This document shows, piece by piece, positions 25,219 through 33,745 of a DNA stretch of 64,000 bases. Every line of letters begins with the position of its first letter. The first letter of the stretch is position 1. Made by a program: the position numbers and the translations under genes. Source of the stretch: Pseudomonadota bacterium. Lineage in GTDB: Bacteria > Pseudomonadota > Alphaproteobacteria > Sphingomonadales > Sphingomonadaceae. The notes below the pieces were generated by a model, which had not been told where the DNA came from, did not search any database, and worked only from the letters and a program-made list of their open reading frames with translations. Where the stretch lies: contig JAEXFD010000007.1 of NCBI GenBank assembly GCA_023400405.1, positions 156,838 to 220,837 of the forward strand, written 5' to 3'.

Positions 25219-26575
25219 CAAAGGCTCCGGCGACATGGGTCTGGGAGGCGCGCGACGTGCTGCGCGCGGCCAGGCGATAGGCGAAGAACATGGTCACGGC
25301 CGGGATCACCGCGATCGCCGAGAAGACGAAATAGGTGTCCATCCGGGTCAGCCCGGCGCTGAGCAGGAAGCCGCCGATCATCGGGCCGATGATTGCCCCC
25401 ACCCGCCCGAAGCCGACGACATAGCCGACGCCGGCATTCTGGATACGCGCCGGATACATCACCACCGAGACGAGGAAGAGCCCGGTATAGGCGCCGACCA
25501 CGAAGAAGGTCGTCACGCCCGCCATGGCGAGCAGCGGAATCGGATCGGGCGGCTGGATGCCGAAGATCACCAGCGTCACCGCAGCGAGCGCGAAATAGAT
25601 GGTGGTGAGGCGACCCTCGCCGACGCGACGGCCGAACAGGCCCATGGTGAGATGTCCGAACATCCCGCAGGCGCCGGTGATGATCCCGCTCGCCGCGGCC
25701 AGCTCGGGCGTCAGGCCGGCATTGGCGAGGATGGTCGGCTTCCAGTTGAGCAGGAAATAGCCGACGATGGCATAGGCGACCGAAGCGACCCAGACGAGGA
25801 TCGTCTGGGTACGCATCTCGGGCGAGAGCATGGTGCGCAGCGCCGCGCCGCGCTCGGCCGGAACCGGCGGCTTGGGCGGCATCGCCGCGAGTTCGGCGAT
25901 CCGCATCCGCCGGTGCAGCTCGTTGAGCCGCGCAAGGTCGCCCGCAGCCTGGCGGCGGACGAGGAACTCGCGCGATTCGCCGAGCAGGAACAGGCTGGCG
26001 AGGAAGGTGACGACGTTGAGCGCGCCGGCGAAGTAGAAGATCGGCCGCCACCCCGCATTGTGCAGCACCATGGCCGCAATGCCGCTGCCGAGCATCATCC
26101 CCAGGGTGAAGCCGATATGCACCGTCGCCATCGCGACGTTGCGCCGCTTCTCGCTCGCCATTTCGGAGGCGGTGGTGTTGAGACAGACGACCAGCGTCCC
26201 CAAGCCGACGCCCGTGAGGAAGCGCAGCACGAGTAACTCGCCGATGCTGCCGCTCGCGCCGCTCAGCAGCAGAGTCACCGCGAGCGTGCCGAGCGCGGCG
26301 AGCATGACCGGCCGGCGTCCGAAACCATCGGCGAGCGGCGCGACGAGGAAGGCGCCGATCACCAGCCCGACCGCCACGGCACTGAACAGCGTACCGAGGA
26401 CCGCGGGATCGACATGCCATTGCTTGGAAAGCACCGGCGCTGCCACCCCGAGCGAGACGACATCGAAGCCGTCCGCGATGTTGGTGAGGCAGCACAGCGC
26501 CACCACCAGCCATTGATAGGGGCTCATCCGCTCCGGCGCGGGAATCGCCTTGCCGTCGTTCGCCACCGCAACCAT
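25199..26575 (-). CDS. MFS transporter, aromatic acid:H+ symporter type (MFS1)
   Basis: A 458-residue, 12-segment inner-membrane carrier. 'DGFDVVSLGVAAPVLSKQW' in helix 1 and 'PLADGFGRRPVML' (the loop 2-3 MFS motif) match the AAHS group (PcaK/BenK), which imports aromatic acids. The start at 26575 has a strong GAGGAGAGG site. It heads the operon with two amidohydrolases. A motif 2 site and another inverted repeat lie upstream. A second, different AAHS carrier is at 43096. Confidence 0.92.
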   Translation of the reverse strand: MVAVANDGKAIPAPERMSPYQWLVVALCCLTNIADGFDVVSLGVAAPVLSKQWHVDPAVLGTLFSAVAVGLVIGAFLVAPLADGFGRRPVMLAALGTLAVTLLLSGASGSIGELLVLRFLTGVGLGTLVVCLNTTASEMASEKRRNVAMATVHIGFTLGMMLGSGIAAMVLHNAGWRPIFYFAGALNVVTFLASLFLLGESREFLVRRQAAGDLARLNELHRRMRIAELAAMPPKPPVPAERGAALRTMLSPEMRTQTILVWVASVAYAIVGYFLLNWKPTILANAGLTPELAAASGIITGACGMFGHLTMGLFGRRVGEGRLTTIYFALAAVTLVIFGIQPPDPIPLLAMAGVTTFFVVGAYTGLFLVSVVMYPARIQNAGVGYVVGFGRVGAIIGPMIGGFLLSAGLTRMDTYFVFSAIAVIPAVTMFFAYRLAARSTSRASQTHVAGAFDAEPAL

Positions 26576-26612
26576 CGACCTCTCCTCATCGCGCCGATTT
26601 TCCGGCGTCGCC

Positions 26613-26630
26613 CGCATCCGATACGATGCG
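26613..26630. promoter_or_regulatory. Inverted repeat upstream of MFS1 operon
   Basis: CGCATC-cgatac-GATGCG has perfect 6-bp arms 38 bp upstream of the MFS1 start. It lies close to a motif 2 site at 26638-26650. The protein that binds it is unknown. Confidence 0.4.
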
Positions 26631-26637
26631 TTTATGT

Positions 26638-26650
26638 CTAACGTTATTCA
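26638..26650. promoter_or_regulatory. Motif 2 site upstream of MFS1 operon
   Basis: CTAACG-t-TATTCA matches 10 of 12 consensus positions of YGAAYG-N-YRTTYG. It is 63 bp upstream of the MFS1 start and 121 bp upstream of the cytochrome gene start. Confidence 0.4.
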
Positions 26651-26770
26651 GCGATAGCCGATTTTTCGCTTGCCGCCTAGCGCTCATCTGAGACACAGTG
26701 ACGGCATTCGGCAATCGCAAACATGCCGAGCGGGAGGCGGAACCACGCCCTCGTGCCAAGGAGAGGGTCT

Positions 26771-27178
26771 ATGCAGCATTCGTCCCGGTTCGCTTTGTCC
26801 GCCGCGGCGCTGGCCGTGCTGACCATCGGCACCGGCTTGGGGCGAAGGGCGGCGGCTGCGCCTCCCCTGCCCCTCCAGGCAGCCGCTCCACCGCCCGCCT
26901 TCGCGCCGTGCAAGGCCTGTCACAGCGTCGCCAAGGGCGGACCGGCGCTGGTTGGCCCCAACCTGTTCGGCGTGCTCGGCGCGGCGGCAGGCGCCAAGCC
27001 CGGCTATGCCTATTCGCCGGCGATGAAGGCCGCGAAGCTCCGCTGGGACCGGGCAAGGCTCGATGCCTATCTGGCGAATCCCAAGGCCGTGGTGCCCGGC
27101 ACCAAGATGGCGATCCCCGGCATTAAGGACGCCGCCGCGCGCAAGGCGGTGATCGATTATCTCGCGACGCTGAAATAG
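26771..27178 (+). CDS. Exported c-type cytochrome
   Basis: A 135-residue class I cytochrome c with an N-terminal signal segment (about residues 1-30). The haem-binding motif is 'CKACH' at about 47-51; 'VGPNLFGVLG' and 'PGTKMAIPGIKD' with the axial Met follow, as in cytochrome c2/c550 proteins. It is a periplasmic electron carrier. ATG 26771 follows GGAGAGGG. It lies 17 bp before the HbpS-like gene and could accept electrons from the periplasmic dehydrogenases of the cluster. Confidence 0.9.
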   Translation: MQHSSRFALSAAALAVLTIGTGLGRRAAAAPPLPLQAAAPPPAFAPCKACHSVAKGGPALVGPNLFGVLGAAAGAKPGYAYSPAMKAAKLRWDRARLDAYLANPKAVVPGTKMAIPGIKDAAARKAVIDYLATLK

Positions 27179-27195
27179 CGCGACAGGAGCGCCTG

Positions 27196-27675
27196 ATGTT
27201 CTTTCGGACGACCCTCGCCTTGGCCGCCCCGCTGGCCGCCCCCTCTGCGGCGCAGACCGTGCGACCGGTCCTCGACTATGCCAGCGCCGCGACGATCCGC
27301 GACGGCTGCCTCGCCTGGGCCAGGCAGCACGGCTTCAGGATGGCGATCGTCGTGCTCGAGCCGCACGGCATGCGCGTCACCCTCGCCCATATGGACGGCG
27401 TCTTGATGGGGGGCGGCGAAGTGGCGCAATGGAAGGCGCTGTCGGCCGCGAAGTTCGGCCGCGCCACGATCGATACGGCGGCGCTCAACCCGCCCGCCAA
27501 CATGCCGAGCGTCGCGACGATCCAGGGCGGCGTGCCGATCTACACGGCCGATGGCACTCTGCTCGGCGGCGTCGGCGTGTCCGGCGGCAAGCCTGCGGAG
27601 GACGCCGCCTGCGCGACCGCGGGGATCGAGGCGGCCGGGCTCAAGCCGGCGCGCCCCGCCCCGCCGGCTCAATAG
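27196..27675 (+). CDS. GlcG/HbpS-like (DUF336) exported protein
   Basis: A 159-residue protein with a short signal-like N-terminus ('MFFRTTLALAAPLAAPSAAQ'). The body ('AWARQHGFRMAIVVLEPHGMRVTLAHMDG', 'SAAKFGRATIDTA', 'PIYTADGTLLGGVGVSGG') is the DUF336 fold of GlcG/HbpS. Some members bind haem; others are accessory proteins of catabolic operons. It follows the cytochrome c gene and overlaps the convergent CMD gene at 27669-27675. A role in the periplasm beside the cytochrome is likely but unproven. Confidence 0.85.
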   Translation: MFFRTTLALAAPLAAPSAAQTVRPVLDYASAATIRDGCLAWARQHGFRMAIVVLEPHGMRVTLAHMDGVLMGGGEVAQWKALSAAKFGRATIDTAALNPPANMPSVATIQGGVPIYTADGTLLGGVGVSGGKPAEDAACATAGIEAAGLKPARPAPPAQ

Positions 27676-28058
27676 GCGTCGATCTCCTTCAGCGCCTCCG
27701 CCGCGAGCGCCCAGCTCTCCACGCCGCCGGCCACGCCGATATAGAGCGTGGTCTGGAGCAGCACTTCGCGAATGTCTTCCTTGGTCGCGCCGTTCTGCAC
27801 CGCGCACTTCACCAGCCGCTTGAGAGGCGTGTGACGATTGAGCGCGGCGCAGATCGCCATGGTGATCAGGCTGCGTTCGCGCAGCGTCAGGCCCGGACGT
27901 GTCCAGGTCTCGCCAAAACAGGCCGAAGTCACGTAGTTTTCGAGCGGCTGGTGGAAATCGTCCGCCGCATCGAGCCGCTCGACGCTCGCCGCGCCGAACA
28001 ATTGCGCGCGCATCTCGCGGCCAGCCTGGAAGGCGGGATCTTCGGTCTTGAGGGCCAT
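27669..28058 (-). CDS. CMD-family protein, long type
   Basis: A 129-residue carboxymuconolactone-decarboxylase-like protein. 'FGETWTRPGLTLRERSLITMAICAALNRHTPLKRLVKCAVQNGATKEDIREVLLQTTLYIGVAGGVESW' is close to PcaC. It is 3 bp downstream of the HSL-type hydrolase, and this pair is repeated at 35570-36881. PcaC removes the carboxylate of 4-carboxymuconolactone, but no other protocatechuate-branch gene is visible, so the substrate may be different. Confidence 0.9.
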   Translation of the reverse strand: MALKTEDPAFQAGREMRAQLFGAASVERLDAADDFHQPLENYVTSACFGETWTRPGLTLRERSLITMAICAALNRHTPLKRLVKCAVQNGATKEDIREVLLQTTLYIGVAGGVESWALAAEALKEIDAY

Positions 28059-28061
28059 GGG

Positions 28062-29003
28062 CTATCCTTGTCTTTCGAGGAACTGTCGGAAGGTTGCGCC
28101 GAGCCAGCGCATCTCGGCGCGAACCGGGGCGGAGAAGGCGACGCCGCGGAGAAAGCCATGGCACATGCCGGGCGCGACGCGCGCCTCGATCGTGATGCCA
28201 GCGCCGCGTAGCCTTTCGGCATATTCGAGACCCTCTCCGCAGAGTGGGTCATGCTCGGCGCCGAGCAGGATCGCGGGCGGGAGGCCGGACAGGTCGGCGA
28301 GCCCGAGCGGCGCCGGGAGGCGATCGGCCGAGGCTTGGTAGGCGGCAAGCATCGCCTCGATCACCGGCCGAGGGAGCGCGGGATCGCGAACGCACGCATA
28401 AGCCGGCCGTGCCGGATCGAGATCGTAAAGCCCATAGCAAAGGAGCTGGCAGGCGACGCGATCCCGGGCGAGCGTCGCGAGATGCGCTGCCAGGAATGCG
28501 CCCGCACTGTCGCCCGCCACGGCTATGCGCCGCGCCTCGATCTCCAGCACGTCCGCCATGCGCAGCGCCCAGCGCAGCACGTCGTGACATTGTTCGAGCG
28601 TGGCGCGCGGTGTGGATTCGGGCAGCCGGGCATAATGGACGCTGATCACCGTCACGCCACATGCCTCGGCAAGCGCGCTCGCGAGCCCGTCATAGCTTTC
28701 GATGCTGCCGATCGTGAAGCCGCCGCCGTGCAGATAGACGATTGCCGGCCGTCCCTCCGCGCCTGCGGGGCGATAGAGGCGTACGGGCGTTTCTCGATTG
28801 CCCGAGACGACATGGCTGTCCGTCACCCTCATCCCAGCCGGCCGCGGATAGGCGATCCGATGCGCGTCGCGATCGGCGGCCAGCCGAGCCGCCTCGATCG
28901 GCAAGGGCGGCCTCGGCGCGCGGCGAACCGCGGCGAGATAGTCCGCCAGCCCGTCGGCAAGCATCGGCGCGTCGGCCGGCATATCCTCGGAGGCCCGGGT
29001 CAC
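28062..29003 (-). CDS. HSL-family alpha/beta hydrolase (acetyl-esterase type)
   Basis: A 313-residue hormone-sensitive-lipase-family esterase. 'YLHGGGFTIGS' forms the oxyanion hole (His92-Gly95), 'VAGDSAGAF' gives nucleophile Ser166, 'GAEHDPLCGEG' the acid and 'PGMCHGFLRG' the catalytic His. The start is GTG 29003 with AGGAG eight bases upstream. It is the first gene of a two-gene unit with the CMD protein and paralogous to 35955-36881. It would hydrolyse a short-chain or aryl ester or lactone. It is divergent from the HpcH aldolase. Confidence 0.9.
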   Translation of the reverse strand: MTRASEDMPADAPMLADGLADYLAAVRRAPRPPLPIEAARLAADRDAHRIAYPRPAGMRVTDSHVVSGNRETPVRLYRPAGAEGRPAIVYLHGGGFTIGSIESYDGLASALAEACGVTVISVHYARLPESTPRATLEQCHDVLRWALRMADVLEIEARRIAVAGDSAGAFLAAHLATLARDRVACQLLCYGLYDLDPARPAYACVRDPALPRPVIEAMLAAYQASADRLPAPLGLADLSGLPPAILLGAEHDPLCGEGLEYAERLRGAGITIEARVAPGMCHGFLRGVAFSAPVRAEMRWLGATFRQFLERQG

Positions 29004-29065
29004 CTATTCTCCTGTTGCGGCGCTCGATGGCGCCTTCTTGGCTTGCGCAACGCCGCGTGCCATGC

Positions 29066-29078
29066 TGAATGGCGTTTG
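29066..29078. promoter_or_regulatory. Motif 2 site between HSL hydrolase and HpcH aldolase
   Basis: TGAATG-g-CGTTTG fits YGAAYG-N-YRTTYG at every defined position. It sits 24 bp from the aldolase start and 63 bp from the hydrolase start, so it could control both divergent units. Confidence 0.5.
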
Positions 29079-29101
29079 TAAATAGCAACTAAGTCGAGGG
29101 G

Positions 29102-29887
29102 ATGCCGGTGTTCAACGCGATGGTGAAACGCAAGCTCGACGCCGGAGAGACGGTGTTCGGCAGCTTCCTCAAGCTCGCCTCGCCGACCCTGGTCGAGCTG
29201 TACGGGCTGGCCGGGTTCGATTTCGTCATCGTCGATGCCGAACATGGGTGCTTCACCCATGGCGAGATCGAGAACCTGATCCGCGCCTGCGAGCGGATGG
29301 GAATCAGCAGCGTCATCCGCACGCCCGACGCCGAGGAGGCGAACATCCTCCATGTGCTCGACAGTGGCGCGAGCGGAATCCAGGTGCCGTCGCTGAAGAG
29401 CGCCGCCGAAGTGCGCGAGGTGATCCGCAAGGCCAAATACTGGCCGCTGGGCGAACGCGGATCGGCGCGGGCCTGCCGCGCCGCCGGCTATGGCACCCTC
29501 CCCGATTACGAGCAGCGCGCCAATGCCGAGACGTTGGTCTGCGTCCATGTCGAGAACAAGGAGATGGTCGAGGACATCGAGGCGCTGTGCGAGATCGATG
29601 CGCTCGACGTGCTGTTCATCGGCCCCGGCGATCTCAGCGCCTCCTATGGCCATCCGGGCAATGCAGCGCACCCAGAGGTGAAGGCCAGGATCGACCGGGT
29701 GATCGAAGTGTCGGCAGGCCGCAAGCATATCGGCACCGTGGTCGCCAATCCCGCCCAGCTCGAATCCTATGCGGCGCGTGGGGTGCGCTATTTCGCCTGG
29801 CTCAACGATCTCGGCCTGATGCGCGGCGCACTCAATGCGGCGGCGGCGCATTTCACGCCCTATCGCCCGACGGAGGAACGGCTGTGA
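29102..29887 (+). CDS. HpcH/HpaI-family aldolase
   Basis: A 261-residue class II aldolase of the 4-hydroxy-2-oxo-heptanedioate/2-keto-3-deoxy-glucarate type. It shows 'GSFLKLASPTLVELYGLAGFDFVIVDAEHG', 'RTPDAEEANILHVLDSGASGIQVPSL' and 'VLFIGPGDLSASYGHPG', including the metal-binding Glu/Asp and base Arg/His regions. It would split a 2-keto-4-hydroxy acid into pyruvate and an aldehyde, the usual last step of extradiol (meta) pathways. It is coupled to the CMD gene by GTGA overlap. Confidence 0.92.
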   Translation: MPVFNAMVKRKLDAGETVFGSFLKLASPTLVELYGLAGFDFVIVDAEHGCFTHGEIENLIRACERMGISSVIRTPDAEEANILHVLDSGASGIQVPSLKSAAEVREVIRKAKYWPLGERGSARACRAAGYGTLPDYEQRANAETLVCVHVENKEMVEDIEALCEIDALDVLFIGPGDLSASYGHPGNAAHPEVKARIDRVIEVSAGRKHIGTVVANPAQLESYAARGVRYFAWLNDLGLMRGALNAAAAHFTPYRPTEERL

Positions 29888-30213
29888 AGCGCCCGTCCGG
29901 CGGCCGCGGCCGCGAACTGGCGAGCGTCGCGCCGCTGCTCGACCAGCTCACCCAGGACGTGCTCTACGACACCGTCTGGGAACGCGCCGAACTGTCTCCG
30001 CGCGACCGCAGCCTGATCACCATCACGTGCCTGATCGCGCTCAATCGCGACCAGGCGCAGGGCCATATGGAGCTGGGACTCGAAAACGGCCTGACCGTCG
30101 AGGAACTGGGCGAGGCGATCGCACACATTGCCTTCTATGCCGGCTGGCCGGTCGCAGTGAGCGCGGCGCGCAAGCTCAAGACACTCGTGGACGCCAAGGC
30201 CGCATCTGAATAA
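29884..30213 (+). CDS. CMD-family protein, short type
   Basis: A 109-residue CMD-fold protein ('VWERAELSPRDRSLITITCLIALNRDQAQGHMELGLENGLTVEELGEAIAHIAFYAGWPVAVSAARKL'). It shares N-terminal 'GRELASVAP' and overall length with 16676-16999. The start is GTG 29884 inside the aldolase stop. Both short-type copies follow a C-C lyase gene, which hints at a common role in handling lyase substrates or products, but no activity can be assigned. Confidence 0.88.
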   Translation: MKRPSGGRGRELASVAPLLDQLTQDVLYDTVWERAELSPRDRSLITITCLIALNRDQAQGHMELGLENGLTVEELGEAIAHIAFYAGWPVAVSAARKLKTLVDAKAASE

Positions 30214-30230
30214 GCCCGCCGCTTGCCAAA

Positions 30231-30250
30231 TAGCACGACCGTTCGTACTA
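30231..30250. promoter_or_regulatory. Inverted repeat upstream of TetR gene (candidate autoregulatory operator)
   Basis: TAGCACGA-ccgt-TCGTACTA has 7 of 8 arm positions matching and lies 7 bp upstream of the TetR start. This suits a dimeric repressor binding over its own promoter. Confidence 0.6.
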
Positions 30251-30257
30251 AACTCGC

Positions 30258-30860
30258 ATGAAAGCCGAGACGACTCGAAACAAGGTACTCGAAGAGGGGC
30301 TGCAGGCACTCAGCGAAGGCGGGCTGGCGGCGGTGACGATCGGGCGCCTGGCCGAAGCCACCGGCCTCTCAAAAAGCGGCCTGTTCGCCCATTTCCGCTC
30401 ACGCGAAGCGCTCGAGCTCGCGCTGCTCGATCAGACGGTCGCGCTCGCCCAGCGCCACGTCGTCGTGCCCGCAATGCAGGAGGCGGCGGGGCTGCCCCGG
30501 CTGATGGCGCTGGTCGGCTTGTGGTTCGGCTGGTCGGCGCGGGCGGGGCTGCGCGGCGGTTGCCCGATCGCGGCGGCACTGTTCGAACTCGACGATGCGG
30601 CGGGACCCGTCCGCGATCGCGTGGCGGCGCTCGATAGCGAATGGCGGGCGCTGCTTCAGGCCCATGTCACTGGGGCGATCGATCTGGGCCATCTCCACGC
30701 GGATGCCGATGCGGAGCAGCTCGTGTGGGAGCTTTGCGGCATCTACCTCGCCCATCACAGCTCGATGCGGTTCCAGCGCGATCCCCATGCCGATCAAAGG
30801 GCGCAAGATGCGCTGGTCGCGCTGCTGCGCCGCAACGGCGCCGATCCCGCTAGTCTCTAA
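30258..30860 (+). CDS. TetR/AcrR-family transcriptional regulator
   Basis: A 200-residue regulator. The N-terminal HTH ('VTIGRLAEATGLSKSGLFAHFRSREALELALLD', about 27-59) is followed by a C-terminal domain with 'RGGCPIAAALFELDD', as in the YcdC/TetR_C_16-like group that often senses electrophiles. A 20-bp inverted repeat lies directly upstream. It is followed by two small membrane proteins in the same direction, which may be its targets. Confidence 0.9.
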   Translation: MKAETTRNKVLEEGLQALSEGGLAAVTIGRLAEATGLSKSGLFAHFRSREALELALLDQTVALAQRHVVVPAMQEAAGLPRLMALVGLWFGWSARAGLRGGCPIAAALFELDDAAGPVRDRVAALDSEWRALLQAHVTGAIDLGHLHADADAEQLVWELCGIYLAHHSSMRFQRDPHADQRAQDALVALLRRNGADPASL

Positions 30861-30876
30861 TCCAGGAAGTCCTCGC

Positions 30877-31230
30877 ATGCTTCAGCCCAGCACGGCGCCC
30901 AGCGCGGCCGAAGAGCTCGCACCGCTGCGCCGTTTACGCGCGGCGTCCTTCTGCGAGGCCACGACCCTCTTGGTCCTCCTCTTCGTCGCGGTGCCGCTCA
31001 AGCACGCGTTCGGCTATGCGCCGGCGACGCGGATCATGGGACCGGTGCACGGCGTCGCCTTCGTCGCCTATGTCTGGAGCGTGATCGCGGCCACCTCGGC
31101 AGGCGGCTGGTCGCGGCGCGAGATCGCCAGGCTGGTGCTGGCCGCCTTCATTCCGTTCGGCGGCTTCCTCAACGCCGGATTGCTCCGCCGGAAGCAGGCG
31201 ATGCTCGCCGCTGGGCTGGAGCGCGCGTGA
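30877..31230 (+). CDS. DUF3817-family small membrane protein
   Basis: A 117-residue protein with about three hydrophobic segments. The pattern 'LRRLRAASFCEATTLLVLLFVAVPLKHAFGYAPATRIMGPVHGVAFVAYV' is typical of DUF3817, and 'AFIPFGGFLNAGLLRRK' forms the C-terminal part. It is an inner-membrane protein of unknown role. It is 16 bp after the TetR stop and overlaps the next start by one base (TGATG), indicating an operon. Confidence 0.85.
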   Translation: MLQPSTAPSAAEELAPLRRLRAASFCEATTLLVLLFVAVPLKHAFGYAPATRIMGPVHGVAFVAYVWSVIAATSAGGWSRREIARLVLAAFIPFGGFLNAGLLRRKQAMLAAGLERA

Positions 31231-31637
31231 TGCCCTATCTCTTGATCAAGGCGATCCATGTCGCCAGCGTGCTGCTCTTCGTCGGCGGGCTTCTCCTTCA
31301 GTCGCTCGCCCTCGGCGCAAGCCGGCGCGGGGATGGGGAAGCGCTGGCGCTGGTCTCGGCCTGGGACCGGCGCGTCACCCTGCCCGCGATGCTGCTCGCC
31401 TGGCTCGCCGGCGCGGCGGTCGCGGCCGAGGGCGGCTGGTTCGGCAGCCCGTGGCTCTGGGCGAAGCTGGTGCTGGTCGCCGGCCTGACCGGGCTGCACG
31501 GCGTCCAGTCCGGCTGGCTGCGGCGATTGCGGCGGGGCGAGTTGCCACAAAGCACGGCGAGCGCATTCCGCATGCCGGCAATCGTCGCGGGAGCCGCGGT
31601 GCTGATCGCCCTGCTGGCAGTGGCCAAGCCCTTCTAG
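31230..31637 (+). CDS. Small CopD/DUF2214-like integral membrane protein
   Basis: A 135-residue protein with four predicted membrane helices ('PYLLIKAIHVASVLLFVGGLLLQSLAL', 'VTLPAMLLAWLAGAAVA', 'WLWAKLVLVAGLTGLHGVQ', 'IVAGAAVLIALLAVAKPF'). The His residues in helices 1 and 3 resemble the CopD/YqhA-like group that may bind haem or metals. ATG 31230 is used; GTG at 31227 is possible. The function is unknown. It is convergent with the SDR gene. Confidence 0.78.
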   Translation: MPYLLIKAIHVASVLLFVGGLLLQSLALGASRRGDGEALALVSAWDRRVTLPAMLLAWLAGAAVAAEGGWFGSPWLWAKLVLVAGLTGLHGVQSGWLRRLRRGELPQSTASAFRMPAIVAGAAVLIALLAVAKPF

Positions 31638-31649
31638 CGCATGCCGGCG

Positions 31650-32378
31650 CTAGCCGCGGCCGAGGAACGGGATCTTGTTCTGGACGACCAGCGCTTCGTA
31701 AAAGTTCAGATGGTCCGGCAGGTCGGCCATATGGACGATCACGCCCGCCGCATCCTCGGGTTGCGCCACCAGATCGTCAGGCAGGCTGCTGATGCCGCCG
31801 CCCAGCTCGGTCGCGACGATGCCCGGATGGAAAACCGACACGGCGATATTGTCCGCGCGGCAATCGATCGCCAGCGCGCGGGTGAGGCCGTCCAGGCCCC
31901 ATTTGCTGGCGGTATAGGCCGGGCTCTCCTTGCGCGGCACCTTGGCGGAGATCGACCCGACATTGATGATCCGGCCATAGCCGCGCGCGCGCATCAACGG
32001 GATCGCCGCGCGCGCACAGAGAAAGGCGGAGGTCAGGTTGGTGTCGATCACCTTGTGCCACAGCGCCAGGCTGGCTTGGTCGGCGGGGGTGCTGTCGGCG
32101 ATCCCGGCATTGTTGACCAGCACTTCGACGGTACCGAAGCGCGCGAGCGCCTGGGCGAACAGCGCGTCGACGGCCGCCTCATCGGTAACGTCGGTCGCCA
32201 CGGCGAGCGCTTCCCCGTCCGCCGCCTCGATCCGCTCGACCAGCGACGCCAGCCGCTCGGCGCGCCGCGCGGCGAGCACGAGCCTGGCGCCCTTCTCCGC
32301 AAAGGCGAGCGCGCAGGCCGCGCCGATCCCCGAGCTCGCGCCGGTGACCAGCACGACGCGGCCGCGCAGGATGCTCAT
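31650..32378 (-). CDS. Short-chain dehydrogenase/reductase (SDR)
   Basis: A 242-residue classical SDR with 'VTGASSGIG' (cofactor motif), 'NNAGIADS', catalytic Ser in 'INVGSISAKVP' and the YxxxK pair in 'AYTASKWGLDGL'. Arg residues after the second strand favour NADP(H). It would oxidise or reduce a carbonyl/alcohol. Its ATG overlaps the stop of the LLM monooxygenase (ATGA), so it probably acts on the monooxygenase substrate or product. It is controlled by motif 1 sites upstream of the LLM gene. Confidence 0.93.
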   Translation of the reverse strand: MSILRGRVVLVTGASSGIGAACALAFAEKGARLVLAARRAERLASLVERIEAADGEALAVATDVTDEAAVDALFAQALARFGTVEVLVNNAGIADSTPADQASLALWHKVIDTNLTSAFLCARAAIPLMRARGYGRIINVGSISAKVPRKESPAYTASKWGLDGLTRALAIDCRADNIAVSVFHPGIVATELGGGISSLPDDLVAQPEDAAGVIVHMADLPDHLNFYEALVVQNKIPFLGRG

Positions 32379-33688
32379 TCGGCGGCCGAAGCCTTTTCCG
32401 CCTGGTTCGACACCAGCGCGAGCGGATCGTCCGCGACCACGGCCAGGCCGCCACCGCGATCGGAGCGGGTGTTCTGGAAGGTGCCCGCTTCCTTCTTGCG
32501 CAGGCCATAGGAGCGGACCGGCTCGATTTCCTCCTTCGCGATCGGCGCCATGCGCGGCTTCCGGGCGAGCGCGGCCTCGATATAGGGCGCGAGCTCGGCC
32601 TGTTTCTTCGCGAGCCGCTCCTCCTCGCCCTGCTTCAGGCGCGGCATGGCAGTGTTGGCGAACAGCTCGAGCGATTCGCAGATATGGTCGTGATTGGCCG
32701 GGCCGGTCTGCTGGACGAAGATGATCTGGTCGACGCCGACATCCGCATAGGCCTTGCAGTGCTGATAGACCTGTTCGGGCGTGCCGATCCCGCCATTGCC
32801 GTGATTGTCCTCGATCCCCGCCTCGGCCTTCTTGAAGTCTTCCCACACGGTCGAATGACCGGGAACGTGCTTGCCGAACGAGGCGTAGAAGCCGAGCGAA
32901 TAGCCGAAATATTTGAAGCCCTCGGTGCCGCGATCGATCGCCACCTGCTCGTCTTCGTTCACCGACAGCGCAGTGACGATTGCGAAATTGGCGTTCACCG
33001 CATGGCCGATCGGCACGCATTCCTCGGAGCGGATGATGTCGTAATATTCCTGCACCCATTTGCCCGCCTGTTCGGGCGCGGCGAAGCCGAAGACGAGTGC
33101 GCCCATGCCGTTGCGCGCGGCGTGGAGGATGGTGTCGCGGCGCGAGCAGGCGACCCAGAGCGGCGGGTGCGGCGCCTGCACGGGCTTGGGCACGATGTTG
33201 CGCGTCGGCATCGAGAAATGCTCGCCCTCGAAGCCGGGATAGGGCGTCATCGCGAGCATGTTGGCGCATTGCTCGGTCGCCTCGCGCCACATGCCTTTCT
33301 TCTCCTCGGGATGGACGCCGAAGCCTTCGAGCTCCATCGCGGTGCCGCTCTCGCCCGTGCCCCATTCGACCCGGCCGTTGGAAAGCAGGTCGAGCGTCGC
33401 GATCCGCTCGGCGACGCGCGCCGGGTGATTGATGCGCGGCGGCATCACGCAGATGCCATGGCCCAGCCGCATCCGCTTGGTGCGCTGGCTGAGCGCGCCG
33501 AGGAAAACTTCCGGGGCGGAACTGTGCGAATATTCCTCGAGGAAGTGGTGCTCGACCAGCCAGGCATAGTCATAGCCCAGCCTGTCGGCGAGCTCGAGCT
33601 CGTCGAGCGCATTGTGGAAGATCTGGCGATCCTTCTCCGCCGTGAACGGCGCGGGCGACTGATGCTCGTAGAACAGGCCGAACTGCAT
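32375..33688 (-). CDS. LLM-class flavin-dependent monooxygenase (LLM1)
   Basis: A 437-residue luciferase-like TIM-barrel protein. It begins 'MQFGLFYEHQSPAPF', with 'YDYAWLVEHHFLEEYSHSSAPEVFLGALSQRT', 'RVAERIATLDLLSNGRVEWGTG' and 'HPPLWVACS'. These enzymes use FMNH2 from a separate reductase to oxygenate or cleave substrates. The flavin reductase gene lies upstream at 33932-34447. ATG 33688 begins the conserved fold. The C-terminal 60 residues extend beyond the usual barrel. It is coupled to the SDR. Two motif 1 sites lie 58 and 102 bp upstream. Confidence 0.92.
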   Translation of the reverse strand: MQFGLFYEHQSPAPFTAEKDRQIFHNALDELELADRLGYDYAWLVEHHFLEEYSHSSAPEVFLGALSQRTKRMRLGHGICVMPPRINHPARVAERIATLDLLSNGRVEWGTGESGTAMELEGFGVHPEEKKGMWREATEQCANMLAMTPYPGFEGEHFSMPTRNIVPKPVQAPHPPLWVACSRRDTILHAARNGMGALVFGFAAPEQAGKWVQEYYDIIRSEECVPIGHAVNANFAIVTALSVNEDEQVAIDRGTEGFKYFGYSLGFYASFGKHVPGHSTVWEDFKKAEAGIEDNHGNGGIGTPEQVYQHCKAYADVGVDQIIFVQQTGPANHDHICESLELFANTAMPRLKQGEEERLAKKQAELAPYIEAALARKPRMAPIAKEEIEPVRSYGLRKKEAGTFQNTRSDRGGGLAVVADDPLALVSNQAEKASAAE

Positions 33689-33745
33689 GGGGCTTTCTCC
33701 GCTTCCTCTCTTGCGCCCGGGAATCTGATGCTCCGGCGACGCAAT

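Noticed and set aside
26677..26923. Short minus-strand open frames before the cytochrome gene
   Set aside because: No ribosome-binding site or domain, and they overlap the cytochrome N-terminus in antisense.
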